A DNA stretch of 64,000 bases from Bacillota bacterium (GCA_023421675.1 JAEZTC010000001.1:124001-188000), one strand, 5' to 3'; counted from the stretch's first letter, positions 51,956 to 61,833 are shown. Numbers and translations: made by a program. The notes: generated by a model from the letters alone, not told the origin.

Positions 51956-52288
51956 TTATCCCCATTGAGCTCCCCAAAGCTTCATTGCCTTTATTATTGG
52001 TTTAAGACTCTGTCCTTTTTCAGTTAGGGAATATTCAACCGTTGGCGGAATGGTTGAATAGGGCTTTCTAACCAAAATTTCCTTATCTTCTAGCTCCTTA
52101 AGCCTTTGTGAAAGTGTTTTAGGGCTGACCCCATAAAGCGATTTCCTTAGCTCGCCGAATCTTTTTGTACCCTCAAACAGATCTCTTAAAATTAAAAAGG
52201 TCCATTTCCCGTTGAGTACTTCCAAAGCTTTCTCAATGGAACATTCAACATTTTCCGGACAGCATTTGTCTATAACTTCTTCGGTCAT
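51956..52288 (-). CDS. HxlR-family transcriptional regulator
   Basis: This 110-residue winged-helix protein has CCPENVECSIEKALEVLNGK at its start, FLILRDLFEGTKRFGELRKS and SPKTLSQRLKELEDKEILVR, with the wing PTVEYSLTEKG. ATG 52288 is chosen because GGGGGT stands just before it; an ATG at 52318 is also in frame. Cys residues at the N terminus are common in redox- or aldehyde-sensing HxlR proteins. It is divergent from the DUF362 gene, a possible target. Confidence 0.9.
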   Translation of the reverse strand: MTEEVIDKCCPENVECSIEKALEVLNGKWTFLILRDLFEGTKRFGELRKSLYGVSPKTLSQRLKELEDKEILVRKPYSTIPPTVEYSLTEKGQSLKPIIKAMKLWGAQWG

Positions 52289-52419
52289 CTGATACCCCCA
52301 AATAGCGTATTTTATCATTAGTTACTTTTGTGAAATTATGTTGTGAAAATGTAACTACTTTAAATAATATATCGTTAAGGGTATAATCGTCAATAAAGTA
52401 ATAATATTAGGAGGCTATT

Positions 52420-53502
52420 ATGGCATCAAACGTTCTTTTTTCTTCAGTTAATTTCGATAAGTACGACCCTGATGTAACTCTTCCTGCCAAGTTCGGCAGA
52501 TTAATCGATAAAATGGGCCTTGAGGATAGGGTTAAGGGTAAATGGACCGTTATAAAAATGCATCTTGGAAGGAACATAGGTTATTCCACAATTCATCCGA
52601 TGTTTGTAAAACTGCTTGTTGATAAGCTCAAAGGTTATGGAGCAAAGGTATATATTTCTGATCAGGAAGTATCCGGTGCAATTAACCGCGGATATACAGA
52701 GGAATACCTTGGAGTTCCGGTTGTGCCTGCTTGTGGCGTAACCGGGAAATACTATTATGAAAAGCCGGTGGATTATAATACATTTAAAAATGTTGATATT
52801 GCAGGTAACATAAATGATGCAGAAGCCATGATAGTCTTTTCTCATGTAAAAGGTCATGGGGCCTGTGGTTATGGCGGTGCGTGCAAAAATATCGCCATGG
52901 GTTGTGTAACAGACAGGACAAGACAGCAGCTTCACGGGCTTGAAGGCGGAATTGAATGGGATGAAGCCCTGTGTTCACATTGTGAAATGTGTATAACAAA
53001 CTGCAATCATAACGCCAACAAATTTACCGAGGACGGAAAATATAATGTATTTTTCCACCACTGTACCTTCTGTCAACACTGTGTAAAGGTATGTCCGACA
53101 TCTGCAATAAAGATGAATGCATCCAAATTCAAGGATTTCCAGACTGGTATGGCTTTATGTACAGATGAAGTTCTAAAAGTGTTTGAACCAGAAAATGTTT
53201 TTTATATAAATTTCCTTACCAACATTACTGCTCTTTGTGACTGCTGGGGCTTTACAACACCATCGCTCGTACCTGATATCGGAATAATGGCGTCAAAGGA
53301 CATTGTCGCGATTGAAAGGGCAAGCCTGGATGCAATAAAAGTTGAAAACCTCATTAAATCGGGCGTGCCACAGGGAGTAGAGCTTGGAACCGAAGGCCAC
53401 TTATTTGAAAGGCTTCATCATAAAAACCCGTTCATACAGCTGGATGAACTTGAAAAACGAGGGCTTGGAACACAGGAGTATGCTATCCAGGAAGTCAAGT
53501 AA
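52420..53502 (+). CDS. DUF362 domain protein with two [4Fe-4S] clusters
   Basis: This 360-residue protein has a DUF362 fold with an internal ferredoxin domain: CSHCEMCITNCNHNA and CTFCQHCVKVCPTSA (about residues 187-230) bind two [4Fe-4S] clusters. DUF362 proteins are thought to act in electron transfer in anaerobes; the substrate is unknown. AGGAGG precedes the ATG. It is monocistronic and divergent from HxlR. Confidence 0.9.
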   Translation: MASNVLFSSVNFDKYDPDVTLPAKFGRLIDKMGLEDRVKGKWTVIKMHLGRNIGYSTIHPMFVKLLVDKLKGYGAKVYISDQEVSGAINRGYTEEYLGVPVVPACGVTGKYYYEKPVDYNTFKNVDIAGNINDAEAMIVFSHVKGHGACGYGGACKNIAMGCVTDRTRQQLHGLEGGIEWDEALCSHCEMCITNCNHNANKFTEDGKYNVFFHHCTFCQHCVKVCPTSAIKMNASKFKDFQTGMALCTDEVLKVFEPENVFYINFLTNITALCDCWGFTTPSLVPDIGIMASKDIVAIERASLDAIKVENLIKSGVPQGVELGTEGHLFERLHHKNPFIQLDELEKRGLGTQEYAIQEVK

Positions 53503-53518
53503 TTTTGTTTGAAGTAAG

Positions 53519-53547
53519 GGCGGTGCTTAAACACTGCCTTTTTTTTG
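53519..53547 (+). terminator. Terminator after the DUF362 gene
   Basis: Stem GGCGGTG (53519-53525) with CACTGCC (53532-53538), one G-U, 6-base loop, then TTTTTTTTT. Confidence 0.82.
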
Positions 53548-53562
53548 ATTTGAATTGTAAGA

Positions 53563-53584
53563 TTTTCTTAAGCTTTTTGTAAGA
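53563..53584 (+). promoter_or_regulatory. 11-bp direct repeats, OmpR-type regulator box
   Basis: TTTTCTTAAGC (53563-53573) is followed at once by TTTTTGTAAGA (53574-53584), 8 of 11 identical. Back-to-back 11-bp repeats are typical of OmpR-family regulators. The same motif type occurs before the ABC ATPase gene at 60388-60425. It lies about 60 bases before the beta-lactamase-family gene. Confidence 0.55.
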
Positions 53585-53644
53585 AGAAAGTTAAAAACTC
53601 CTTTTATACTTTAAAGTAATATTAATTTATAAAGGGAGTAAATT

Positions 53645-55567
53645 ATGAAAAAAACATTAAAATCCATTATAGCCCTAACACTGTTTATCTGCTTAATCAC
53701 CGCTTCTTCTAGTGTTAGTTATGCGGCTGCAAACCCATCTGTATCCAAACTTAATGATATAAGTGCTTTTATAGACGGTTTTGCAAATGGAAAATTAAAA
53801 TCAGGTGAAATTCCTGGAATGGCTGTGGCGGTAGTAAAAGATAGCAAAATTATTTTTAAGAAAGGCTATGGTTTTGCAAATATTGAAAAGAAGATACCTG
53901 TAGATGCTGATAATACTGTATTCTGCATTGGATCTGTAGGTAAGCTTTTTACCGGAACTGCAATCATGCAGCTGCATGAAAAAGGCTTAATAAATCTCAA
54001 TGATGATATTACCAGGTATGCTAAAGGAATTAAAATTAAAAATCCATATTCAAAACCCATAACCTTCTCAAATCTTTTGACTCATACAAGCGGGCTTGAC
54101 GAGGAAGATCCGATAGGCGGATCAGCAAAAGATCCTTCAAAACTGATGACTTACAAGGACTTTATAAACTTAAAAAAACCTACTGTTATTAAAGAACCTG
54201 GCTTTAGTACAAGATATTCAAATATGGGTTATGACCTGCTAGGATACCTAATCCAGGAGGTATCAGGAAAGAGGTATAAGGATTATATTACTGAAAATAT
54301 TCTTTCACCTCTTAACATGAAAAATACTTATATTGCGAGGCCTTCCGACAATCTTGCAACAGGCTATAATCCTGATGGTAAGGGCTTTATTCCTACTAAG
54401 AATTATATTTATTCACCATCCTTAGGTGCCGGGAGCATTAATTCAACCGTAACGGATATTGCCTCTTTTATGGTTGCACATCTGGATAACGGTAAATTTG
54501 ATGAAAAAAGAATACTTAATGATGAAACATCCAAACTCATGCACAGGCAGCATTTTACCAACAATCCCAAATTACCGGGTATGGCATATACTTTTATACA
54601 GGATTTTCACAATGGTCAGTCAATTATAAAGCATGAGGGCGGTGATATTAGTGGTTATACCTCATCACTGTTTTTAATGCCTGATTTAAATTTTGGTTTC
54701 TTTATTGTCACGAACAGTTTGAGCCATGTACCGTTTGAATTTGAAGAAAAATTCCTTAATGAATTCTTTCCTGTAAACCCTGAAACGATAAAGCCTATGA
54801 AAAATAGCAGGATTAACATGGATGAATTTGAAGGTATGTACTCCAGCCACGATGGGATAACACAAAGTACAATTGTAAAGATGACAGGCCTTTTTTCAGA
54901 CGATGGAAACATTACGATCCAAAGTAATAATGACGGTTCATTGACTATGGAAGGTTCAACTCTTGTCGGAGAAAAGCCCGGCTCTGTCAGACTCATTCAG
55001 GTAGAACCTATGGTATTCCAACGTGAAGATAACAGAAGTTTTGTTGTTTTCAAACAAAATGAAAAAGGACATATTACAGGTATGTTTAATGATAATGCAG
55101 AGGTAAGCTTTGAAAAGTCCGAATGGTATGAGACACAGGATTTTAATTTCGCATTGTTTACCTGGTGCATGTTAGTCTTTATAGTTTCTTTATTCATATT
55201 GTTCGCTAATTGTATAAAAAGGATAAGAAAGCACAATCCTGCAATTACTAAAACAGAAAGGTTTTCAAGGTTTACTTCCGCAATTGTATGCTTATTAAAT
55301 ATTACATGCAGTTTTGGGATTATAATTTATTTTATATCTGCCGGGTATGATTTTGTTTATGGCTTGCCTTTTATATTTTATATTATGTTAACGGGGCTTA
55401 TTATTAGCAGTGTACTGTCAGAAATACTTATCATTTTTAATATTTTGGTTTGGAGAAGAAAATCCGGAACCAAATTTTTTAAAATTCACTATACGCTTAT
55501 TACAGCATCCTCATTAGCTTTTGTATGGTTCTTAAACCAGTGGAATATTCTTGGATTTAATATATGA
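53645..55567 (+). CDS. Beta-lactamase-family serine hydrolase with C-terminal membrane segments
   Basis: This 640-residue exported protein has a signal peptide (1-27), a class-C beta-lactamase/penicillin-binding domain (about 45-370) with S97-x-x-K100, Y191-S-N193 and HEGGDISGY, then a ~120-residue beta domain (about 385-495) and four C-terminal membrane helices (about 505-640). This arrangement resembles D-aminopeptidase/esterase EstB-like proteins that act on wall peptides and confer resistance. AAAGGGAG precedes the ATG. The 11-bp repeats upstream suggest control by the OmpR-type system at 61834. Confidence 0.9.
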   Translation: MKKTLKSIIALTLFICLITASSSVSYAAANPSVSKLNDISAFIDGFANGKLKSGEIPGMAVAVVKDSKIIFKKGYGFANIEKKIPVDADNTVFCIGSVGKLFTGTAIMQLHEKGLINLNDDITRYAKGIKIKNPYSKPITFSNLLTHTSGLDEEDPIGGSAKDPSKLMTYKDFINLKKPTVIKEPGFSTRYSNMGYDLLGYLIQEVSGKRYKDYITENILSPLNMKNTYIARPSDNLATGYNPDGKGFIPTKNYIYSPSLGAGSINSTVTDIASFMVAHLDNGKFDEKRILNDETSKLMHRQHFTNNPKLPGMAYTFIQDFHNGQSIIKHEGGDISGYTSSLFLMPDLNFGFFIVTNSLSHVPFEFEEKFLNEFFPVNPETIKPMKNSRINMDEFEGMYSSHDGITQSTIVKMTGLFSDDGNITIQSNNDGSLTMEGSTLVGEKPGSVRLIQVEPMVFQREDNRSFVVFKQNEKGHITGMFNDNAEVSFEKSEWYETQDFNFALFTWCMLVFIVSLFILFANCIKRIRKHNPAITKTERFSRFTSAIVCLLNITCSFGIIIYFISAGYDFVYGLPFIFYIMLTGLIISSVLSEILIIFNILVWRRKSGTKFFKIHYTLITASSLAFVWFLNQWNILGFNI

Positions 55568-55710
55568 GTTAAAGTAAATCGATAAAATAAGAGAAATGAA
55601 ATAGGGATGAGTTCTTTGATAACGATTAATTTACCGCTATTGTTAATTAGAATTAATTGGTATAGAATACGTATATATGATTATGTTGTTGTACACTTGG
55701 GGGTAAGATT

Positions 55711-56328
55711 ATGGTCATCGAGCTTATTATGAAAGGCTTGGGAACAACTCTTTGGATTTCATTGGTTTCTCTGTTTATAGGGGGAATACTTGGAAGCGTT
55801 CTGTTTCTAGGAAGAAAAAGCGATAAAAAATTAATCCGGTTTGTGTGCATTGGTTATATTGAATTATTTGAAGGAATACCGTTAATTGCGCAACTGTTTT
55901 TCTTTTACTTTGTACTGCCTACAATTAGCATATTGGTGTTGGATGGTATTACTACTGCAATAATCCTTCTATCCTTAAACGCAGTAGCTAATATAGCCAG
56001 TATTTCAAAATCATTTACAGATTTAAGCGGATATAAACTAGAGGTTTTCTACATTGCCAAAGTAATATTTCTTTCGATGGTTAAGGAGTTTGGTGTATTA
56101 ATTAAATATTCTTCATTGCTTTCAATAATAGGAGTTGCAGACCTTTTTAAATCAGTTAACCAACTAATGAATGCGAAAGCTGATATTACTTACTTTTTTA
56201 TTGCTGTAGCCATTTACCTGGTTTTAAGTATTATTACAAAAATATTTTATAATCTGCTGCTTAAACGACTCTTCAGAGATGTTTATGATAAGACGCGTTT
56301 TTCAGGTGAAACATATTTGCAAATGTAG
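55711..56328 (+). CDS. Orphan polar amino-acid ABC permease (HisM-like)
   Basis: This 205-residue protein has the HisM/GlnP type permease fold with about five helices (TTLWISLVSLFIGGILGSVL, YIELFEGIPLIAQLFFFYF). The usual cytoplasmic EAA loop (EAAxxxG) is degenerate (KLEVFYIAKVIFLSMVKEFG). No binding protein or ATPase gene is near. It may be a decaying gene or use an ATPase encoded elsewhere. GGGGGT precedes the ATG. Confidence 0.75.
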   Translation: MVIELIMKGLGTTLWISLVSLFIGGILGSVLFLGRKSDKKLIRFVCIGYIELFEGIPLIAQLFFFYFVLPTISILVLDGITTAIILLSLNAVANIASISKSFTDLSGYKLEVFYIAKVIFLSMVKEFGVLIKYSSLLSIIGVADLFKSVNQLMNAKADITYFFIAVAIYLVLSIITKIFYNLLLKRLFRDVYDKTRFSGETYLQM

Positions 56329-56352
56329 AAAAATTGAAAGGGTTTATCGGAT

Positions 56353-57162
56353 ATGGGAAAAGATTTTAAATTAAAGCTCCATAAGGAATTGAAACAATAC
56401 AGAGAAGTATTTGAAAGTGCTATAAAACCTTACATAAGCATTTGCGCTGAAAGCAAAAAAACTCTTCCGTGGGAAAGTAAGTTTGGCGGGACTCCGTACC
56501 TGCCGAATGACTATGAGTATCCCAAGGATTCGGAAGGGGACCTTATGAAGCTGCTGGCGCAGATTAATTTTGAAGAGGTGCCTGATATAGGTTTGTTCCC
56601 TCAAAAAGGTTTTTTGCAGTTTTATATTTCTGCAGCCGATGATGTTTACGGCATTGATTTTGATAATCAGACCAATCAGCAGAGCTTCAAGGTAATATAT
56701 ATACCTGAAATAACCAGGGATTTATCTAAAATAGTGACGGATTTCAACTTTTTAGATGACCTTGAAGCTGAGTACTTTCCGATAGGAAAGGAATCCAAGC
56801 TTGAATTTGAGGTTTTTAATGCACCGGTATCGCCGGAGGACTACCAATTTGAAAAATTCTTAGGCAGGTCTGCCTATTCGTTTTTTGAAAGCATAAGTGA
56901 TGATCCGGAAAAGTTTGACGATTGGTATTATGAAAGATATTCGGCATCGGGGCATAAGATGGCAGGCTACGCATATTTTACCCAAGATGATCCACGAGAA
57001 GCAAGATATAAGGATTTTGACATACTGCTGCTGCAGATAGATACCGATGATGATGTGGATATAATGTGGGGGGACTCGGGTGTCGCAAACTTCTTTATAA
57101 AACCCGAAGACCTTAAGAAGTGTGACTTTTCAAATGTGTTATACAATTGGGATTGTACATAA
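56353..57162 (+). CDS. DUF1963 (YwqG-like) protein
   Basis: This 269-residue soluble protein of the YwqG family has SKFGGTPYLPNDYEYPKD, LAQINFEEVPDIGLFPQKGF, HKMAGYAYFTQDDPRE, and MWGDSGVANFFIKPEDLKK at the end, all typical. The role is unknown; the family is often found with ADP-ribosylation or immunity genes. AAAGGG lies about 11 bases before the ATG. It is 24 bases after the ABC permease gene. Confidence 0.88.
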   Translation: MGKDFKLKLHKELKQYREVFESAIKPYISICAESKKTLPWESKFGGTPYLPNDYEYPKDSEGDLMKLLAQINFEEVPDIGLFPQKGFLQFYISAADDVYGIDFDNQTNQQSFKVIYIPEITRDLSKIVTDFNFLDDLEAEYFPIGKESKLEFEVFNAPVSPEDYQFEKFLGRSAYSFFESISDDPEKFDDWYYERYSASGHKMAGYAYFTQDDPREARYKDFDILLLQIDTDDDVDIMWGDSGVANFFIKPEDLKKCDFSNVLYNWDCT

Positions 57163-57165
57163 AAA

Positions 57166-57190
57166 GGAGGGGTCTATCACCCCTCTTTTC
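57166..57190. terminator. Terminator between DUF1963 and the ABC transporter genes
   Basis: Stem GAGGGGT (57167-57173) with ACCCCTC (57179-57185), 5-base loop, then TTTT on the plus strand and AAAA before it, so it can act in both directions. Confidence 0.82.
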
Positions 57191-57201
57191 AAAAGTTACT
57201 C

Positions 57202-59559
57202 TTATTCATTGATAAGGTTATATGCTGTAACCTTTTTCGCAATTCCTGATGACTGGTACGCTGAAAGGAATGCAAACATCATTATACAAACCATCTCGGC
57301 AAGTACCTGTAAATACCCCGAATCGACCTTGAAAGAGGCAATTCCTATTGACGATAGCACTGCTGAAAATGCACCTCCTGTGAATAAAACTGCAATCACT
57401 GAGCCGATAATTACTCCGAAACCGACTATTGTTAAAAACCTCGCTGCAAACTGCATACGAATTTGCTTTCCTGTGAAGCCCAAAGATTTATATATACCCA
57501 TCTCTTTTCTTTCTTTAAATGAAGCAATTCGTGACATAAGCAGTGTAACGATTATGATTATAATCATTGATGCAATAAGCAGAATTATTGATATAAGAAC
57601 TATGGAGGATTGTATTGAACCGAAGCTATCTTTTATGATTTTTGAATAGTCGGTTACTTTAATTACCCTTTCACCGTAATAATTCCTGATATCATCAACT
57701 GTTCTGGAAAGGCTGATGTCATCCATCAGTTTAATATAAATGTCGTTTATCTCCATTCCCGGATCTATTCTGTTCACTGCAGATTCATTAACCCTAAGTG
57801 TAGAGCCAAGATCATTAACCGACTGATAAAGGCCTGTTATTATAAATGTAAACTCTTCACCTTTGTCGTTTTTGGCTCTTATGTAGTCCCCAATATTTTT
57901 GTTAAGCTTTTTGGATATTACAGGAGTTATGGCAATTTCATTGTAAAGCTTGGGATTCCTGCCTTTGTAGCAGGGAAGTTCGTCTGTTTTGTCATAATCC
58001 CTGCTTACATATGTATGGATTGTCAAATCACCTATAGTAAGTCTTGTACTGCCTTGGACGGTAACATATGCTGTAGCATACCTGGATTTTATATCAGAAA
58101 TTAGGCTGTCGGCAGTTCCTGCAGAAGTATTGGATAACAACCAGATGTCCGAAGACATAAGCCCGAACATGTTGTACATTCTTCCACCTGAAATTGTGTT
58201 GGATACCAGAGTTATAGCAGTAAGAGACAATGCAAGTATCATTGATATAATAAAGAGAAGTATGCAGTTTTTCATACGTGATGTAATCTGTTTGATTACC
58301 ATAATGAGGCTAAATGGAAGTCTATTGATACCTGAAAGGTTGATACTTAAAGCTGAAGAAAAGTGAATTTCAGCCATTCCTTGTCTGATAGCTTTAACTG
58401 GGCTTATTTTACGTGTCCGCCTGACTGTAATATTAGTAAATAACATAATTATTATTACTAATAAGCTTACACTTAATAATGATGTTCCGACAGGAGCGCT
58501 GCCTTCCCATGGGAGTGCGGTTGCCTCCATTACAGTTTTTCCTAGAAGTGGAGTTGCAAGCACGCCTGCAAAAAAGCCTGTAACGACGGCAGTAACTGCA
58601 ATAAAGGCGTATTGCCCGGAAATTGTCAGGTTAATGTTTCTTGGTGTAAAACCAAGCCCCTTTAAAACTCCGAGGCTGGTATAATCGGCTTCGATAGCTG
58701 AAAGTATTGAAAATCTTATAACGAACATAGCCAAAATGCATAATAGTATGGAGAATACTATAAGTATTACAAGCATAAGCTGCTGGGTAAGAATAGTCAT
58801 TTGTCGTGAAGATTCATAATCTATATCACCATGAGTCTTTGGAGAAAAATTATCTGTAAATTCTTTATTTATAGAGTCCAGCGAATTTTTATCACTTAAT
58901 CGAACGCTTAACGCAGTACTTTGATAAACATATTTGTTATCTGCAGTTGCAAGGGGCTTAAATATATTTTCATAATCATCAACGGATATCTTGAGTCTTT
59001 TCATATGTATAGTAGGTGAACCTGAAAGAGGATCCTTAATGAATCCTGAAACTTTTAATGATAATTTTTTTCCGCCAGCATTTAAAATGAAGGACTCTCC
59101 TTCTGCAAGATCCAGCTGTTTTTTAAAAGCAATAGGTACAAGTACTTCTCCTTTTTTTAACGGGGTATATTGATTCTGACCAGTTGGTAACGGGTTATCC
59201 AGCTTGTCAGTGTTGTTGTATGTTTCAAGAGTAATAGAATTTATCTGCTCAAATACCTTCCCTTTGACGGTTATTACAGGCTCTTCAACGTTACATACCT
59301 CTTTTGCCTGAACTTCCCTCACATTGCTTTTGGATTTGAACCAGTCATAGTACTTTGTGGAATAATCGCTCTTATTAAAATAGTAGATTTTATGAGGGCT
59401 TACGCTATCAAAAACCTCATCATAAATTGCCATTGACCGTTGAATGGTAGAAATGGAGGTTGTTATTAAAAAACCAGCAAGAAAAACAAGGATGAATATA
59501 GCTATGGTATATGTTTTTCTTTTTTTCAAGTTTGCAAGTATCAATCTGAAGATAGCCAT
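57202..59559 (-). CDS. FtsX-like ABC transporter permease
   Basis: This 785-residue membrane protein has an N-terminal helix (about 18-40), a large extracellular domain (about 40-240), a FtsX block of three helices (about 260-390), a second extracellular segment (about 450-640) and a last three-helix FtsX block (about 660-780). Two FtsX blocks form the MacB/BceB-like arrangement. ATG 59559 is preceded by GGGGTGGTGA; an in-frame upstream ATG at 59640 would overlap the ATPase gene. It is paired with the ATPase (4-base gap). Confidence 0.9.
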   Translation of the reverse strand: MAIFRLILANLKKRKTYTIAIFILVFLAGFLITTSISTIQRSMAIYDEVFDSVSPHKIYYFNKSDYSTKYYDWFKSKSNVREVQAKEVCNVEEPVITVKGKVFEQINSITLETYNNTDKLDNPLPTGQNQYTPLKKGEVLVPIAFKKQLDLAEGESFILNAGGKKLSLKVSGFIKDPLSGSPTIHMKRLKISVDDYENIFKPLATADNKYVYQSTALSVRLSDKNSLDSINKEFTDNFSPKTHGDIDYESSRQMTILTQQLMLVILIVFSILLCILAMFVIRFSILSAIEADYTSLGVLKGLGFTPRNINLTISGQYAFIAVTAVVTGFFAGVLATPLLGKTVMEATALPWEGSAPVGTSLLSVSLLVIIIMLFTNITVRRTRKISPVKAIRQGMAEIHFSSALSINLSGINRLPFSLIMVIKQITSRMKNCILLFIISMILALSLTAITLVSNTISGGRMYNMFGLMSSDIWLLSNTSAGTADSLISDIKSRYATAYVTVQGSTRLTIGDLTIHTYVSRDYDKTDELPCYKGRNPKLYNEIAITPVISKKLNKNIGDYIRAKNDKGEEFTFIITGLYQSVNDLGSTLRVNESAVNRIDPGMEINDIYIKLMDDISLSRTVDDIRNYYGERVIKVTDYSKIIKDSFGSIQSSIVLISIILLIASMIIIIIVTLLMSRIASFKERKEMGIYKSLGFTGKQIRMQFAARFLTIVGFGVIIGSVIAVLFTGGAFSAVLSSIGIASFKVDSGYLQVLAEMVCIMMFAFLSAYQSSGIAKKVTAYNLINE

Positions 59560-59563
59560 ATTG

Positions 59564-60325
59564 TCACCACCCCTTCGAGGTAAGCCAGGATAATACCTGC
59601 TTTTCTCTTTCAGATTGACTCTGCTCGGTATAGTTATCAAGCTTTATTTCACCGGCTGTTTGACCATCGGATATGTAAATAATCCGGTTAGCACGAGTTG
59701 CAGCTTTGATATCATGTGTTACCATTACTATTGTCTGGCCCTTTATGTTTATTTCTGTCATTAGGTTCAATATTTCATTACCTGCTTTTGAGTTTAAAGC
59801 ACCTGTAGGCTCATCTGCGAAAATTATCTGAGGACCGTTAATCATTGCTCTTGCAGTTGCAGCCCTTTGCTGCTGACCTCCTGAAAGTTGTGATGGCAGT
59901 CTTCCTTTAAGACCGGTTAAACCAACTTCTCCAAGAAGTTGTTCTGCGCGCTTGTCTATTTCTTTCGCAGGTAATTTCTTTAAAAGATATCCCGGAACAG
60001 TAATATTTTCAAATACCGAAAGATTTGGAACCAAGTGCATTTGCTGAAATATAAAGCCGATTTCCCTGCGCCTGAATAATGCAAGGTCCTTCTCTTTCAG
60101 ATTATCAACCCGTTTGCTGTTGTAATAGACTTCTCCTGCACTAGGCCTATCCATTCCGCTGAGGCAATATAATAAGGTAGATTTGCCTGAACCGGAACTG
60201 CCCATAATTACTGTGAAATCTCCCTTGTAGATTTCAAGGTCAATATTCTTAAGAACATGGTTCTGTTCACCTTCATTAGAAAAGCTTTTACATAATGATT
60301 TCGCTTTAAGAATTGTTTCTTGCAT
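59564..60325 (-). CDS. ABC transporter ATP-binding protein (MacB/LolD-like)
   Basis: This 253-residue ATPase has Walker A GSSGSGKST, signature LSGGQQQRAATARAM, Walker B IIFADEPTGALNSK and an H-loop (VMVTHDIKAA). It belongs to the MacB/LolD/FtsE group that powers FtsX-like permeases. AGAGGAAAAAC precedes the ATG. It is followed by its permease. With the two-component system upstream on the same strand it forms a four-gene sensing/detoxification module. Confidence 0.93.
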   Translation of the reverse strand: MQETILKAKSLCKSFSNEGEQNHVLKNIDLEIYKGDFTVIMGSSGSGKSTLLYCLSGMDRPSAGEVYYNSKRVDNLKEKDLALFRRREIGFIFQQMHLVPNLSVFENITVPGYLLKKLPAKEIDKRAEQLLGEVGLTGLKGRLPSQLSGGQQQRAATARAMINGPQIIFADEPTGALNSKAGNEILNLMTEINIKGQTIVMVTHDIKAATRANRIIYISDGQTAGEIKLDNYTEQSQSEREKQVLSWLTSKGW

Positions 60326-60387
60326 ATGTTTTTCCTCTCTTTACTCCAATTAAGACATCTCGTTATATTAAAATTTTAGCAGGAAAG

Positions 60388-60425
60388 TTCTTAAGGAATC
60401 TTTAAAAGGATGGGGTATTTCTTAA
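60388..60425 (-). promoter_or_regulatory. TTCTTAA-type repeats before the ABC operon
   Basis: On the plus strand TTCTTAA (60388-60394), TCTTTAA (60399-60405) and TTCTTAA (60419-60425) are spaced 11 and 20 bp, i.e. one and two helical turns. They sit upstream of the ATPase gene on the minus strand. The neighbouring OmpR-type regulator is the natural binder. Confidence 0.55.
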
Positions 60426-60467
60426 ATATTTATTAAATAAACAACTAAATTATAAGATAAGATTACT

Positions 60468-61832
60468 CTAAACTGCCTTAATACCTATTGTTACACAAAA
60501 TCCTTTATTACCAGGTATGTTATGTACACTTATATAACCCCCGGTTTTATCCATAATATATTTTGAAATATAAAGTCCCAGACCGGATCCCTGAACCTCA
60601 CCTGTAGCAGCATTTTTACCTCTGAAGAATTTTTCAAATACAAAAGGCAGGTCCTCAGGGGCAATACCTTTTCCGCTATCAATTACAGATATTACAAAGT
60701 AACCGTCGCAGGCTTCTCCGGATATTTTAATGCTGCTTTCAGGTGCATACTTCAATGAATTGGTTATGACATTATCAATGACCTGGCTTAATCTTCTTCT
60801 ATCAGTCCATACCATAATATTCGGAATATCCTGCTTAACAGTCAGTCTTTCAGCCAGCTGTATCTCAAAGGGTTCTACAATTGATTCGAAAAGTTCTTTG
60901 CTGTAACACTCTGAAGGTTTTATTTCCAACTTTTCAAGATCGGTTATTGCATGCACGAATAAATCATTAACAAGCCTTGTTACTTCATCAGATTTTTTCA
61001 TTATAGTATGGAGATATTTCTCCCGCCTGTGACTGCTGTTATCCATATTATAAATAAGACCTTCTGCATAGGCTTTAATTGACGAAACCGGTGTTTTAAT
61101 GTCATGCGATAGCGTTGCTATAAGCTCCTTCTTAGCCTTTTGTGCTTCCATTTCACTTTCTTTAGCTTTCCTGAGTTCAACTCTCATCATGTCAAAAGCC
61201 CAGGTAAAAGCTCCGAAGATATTGGTTTTTTCCATTGGCAAAGGGATGTTAAAATTGCCCCTGGCTATTTCTTGAGAATAACTTTCAAGCCTTTTGAAGG
61301 GTTTTATAATCCTTGAGTAAAAATATATAAACATAATAAGTATCAATGTTGTTGCACACAAGAAAACAGCAGTCATAAATGTTAGTCCGATAGTCTTTAA
61401 GTATGGATAAATATTATTTCCTGTACCTGTATTGAATACTGCCAAAGCTTTCATTTGTTTGCCTGAATAAATGCAGCGGGTAGTTTCTTCATTTGTATTT
61501 ACTTGTGTTAATACTTCATTGAGATTTATTTTTTCTCTATTTAAGGGATTTGTATTGTCAAAAAGTACATTTCCGCTAAGATCATAGATTTTCAGGCTGA
61601 AATCATATTTCTCCAGTAACGAATCAAGCTTTTTATTGGTAGTTTTACTTCCAATATCATCAAGCTTTTCTTCCGCATATACCAGAATTTCATTCAATTT
61701 GACATTTATAGAGTTGTCCTTGGTTTTTTCGCTGCTGTTAAGCTGGTTTGTAAAAAGAAAAACAGATAGTAAGTAAATTATTATATTAATTGTTATAAAA
61801 ACAGCAAAGACAAAGGAATAACGATGCTTCAT
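60468..61832 (-). CDS. Sensor histidine kinase (OmpR-type partner)
   Basis: This 454-residue kinase has two membrane helices (about 5-25 and 155-180) enclosing an extracellular sensor of about 130 residues, a HAMP linker, the H box ATLSHDIKTPVSSIKAYAEG, the N box VIDNVITNSLKYAP and G boxes DSGKGI and GSGLGLYISKYIMDK. ATG 61832 is chosen because GAGGTG is just before it; ATG 61856 is in frame but overlaps the response-regulator end. The G-box end (GNKGFCVTIGI) is normal. It is co-transcribed with the response regulator. Confidence 0.92.
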   Translation of the reverse strand: MKHRYSFVFAVFITINIIIYLLSVFLFTNQLNSSEKTKDNSINVKLNEILVYAEEKLDDIGSKTTNKKLDSLLEKYDFSLKIYDLSGNVLFDNTNPLNREKINLNEVLTQVNTNEETTRCIYSGKQMKALAVFNTGTGNNIYPYLKTIGLTFMTAVFLCATTLILIMFIYFYSRIIKPFKRLESYSQEIARGNFNIPLPMEKTNIFGAFTWAFDMMRVELRKAKESEMEAQKAKKELIATLSHDIKTPVSSIKAYAEGLIYNMDNSSHRREKYLHTIMKKSDEVTRLVNDLFVHAITDLEKLEIKPSECYSKELFESIVEPFEIQLAERLTVKQDIPNIMVWTDRRRLSQVIDNVITNSLKYAPESSIKISGEACDGYFVISVIDSGKGIAPEDLPFVFEKFFRGKNAATGEVQGSGLGLYISKYIMDKTGGYISVHNIPGNKGFCVTIGIKAV

Positions 61833-61833
61833 G

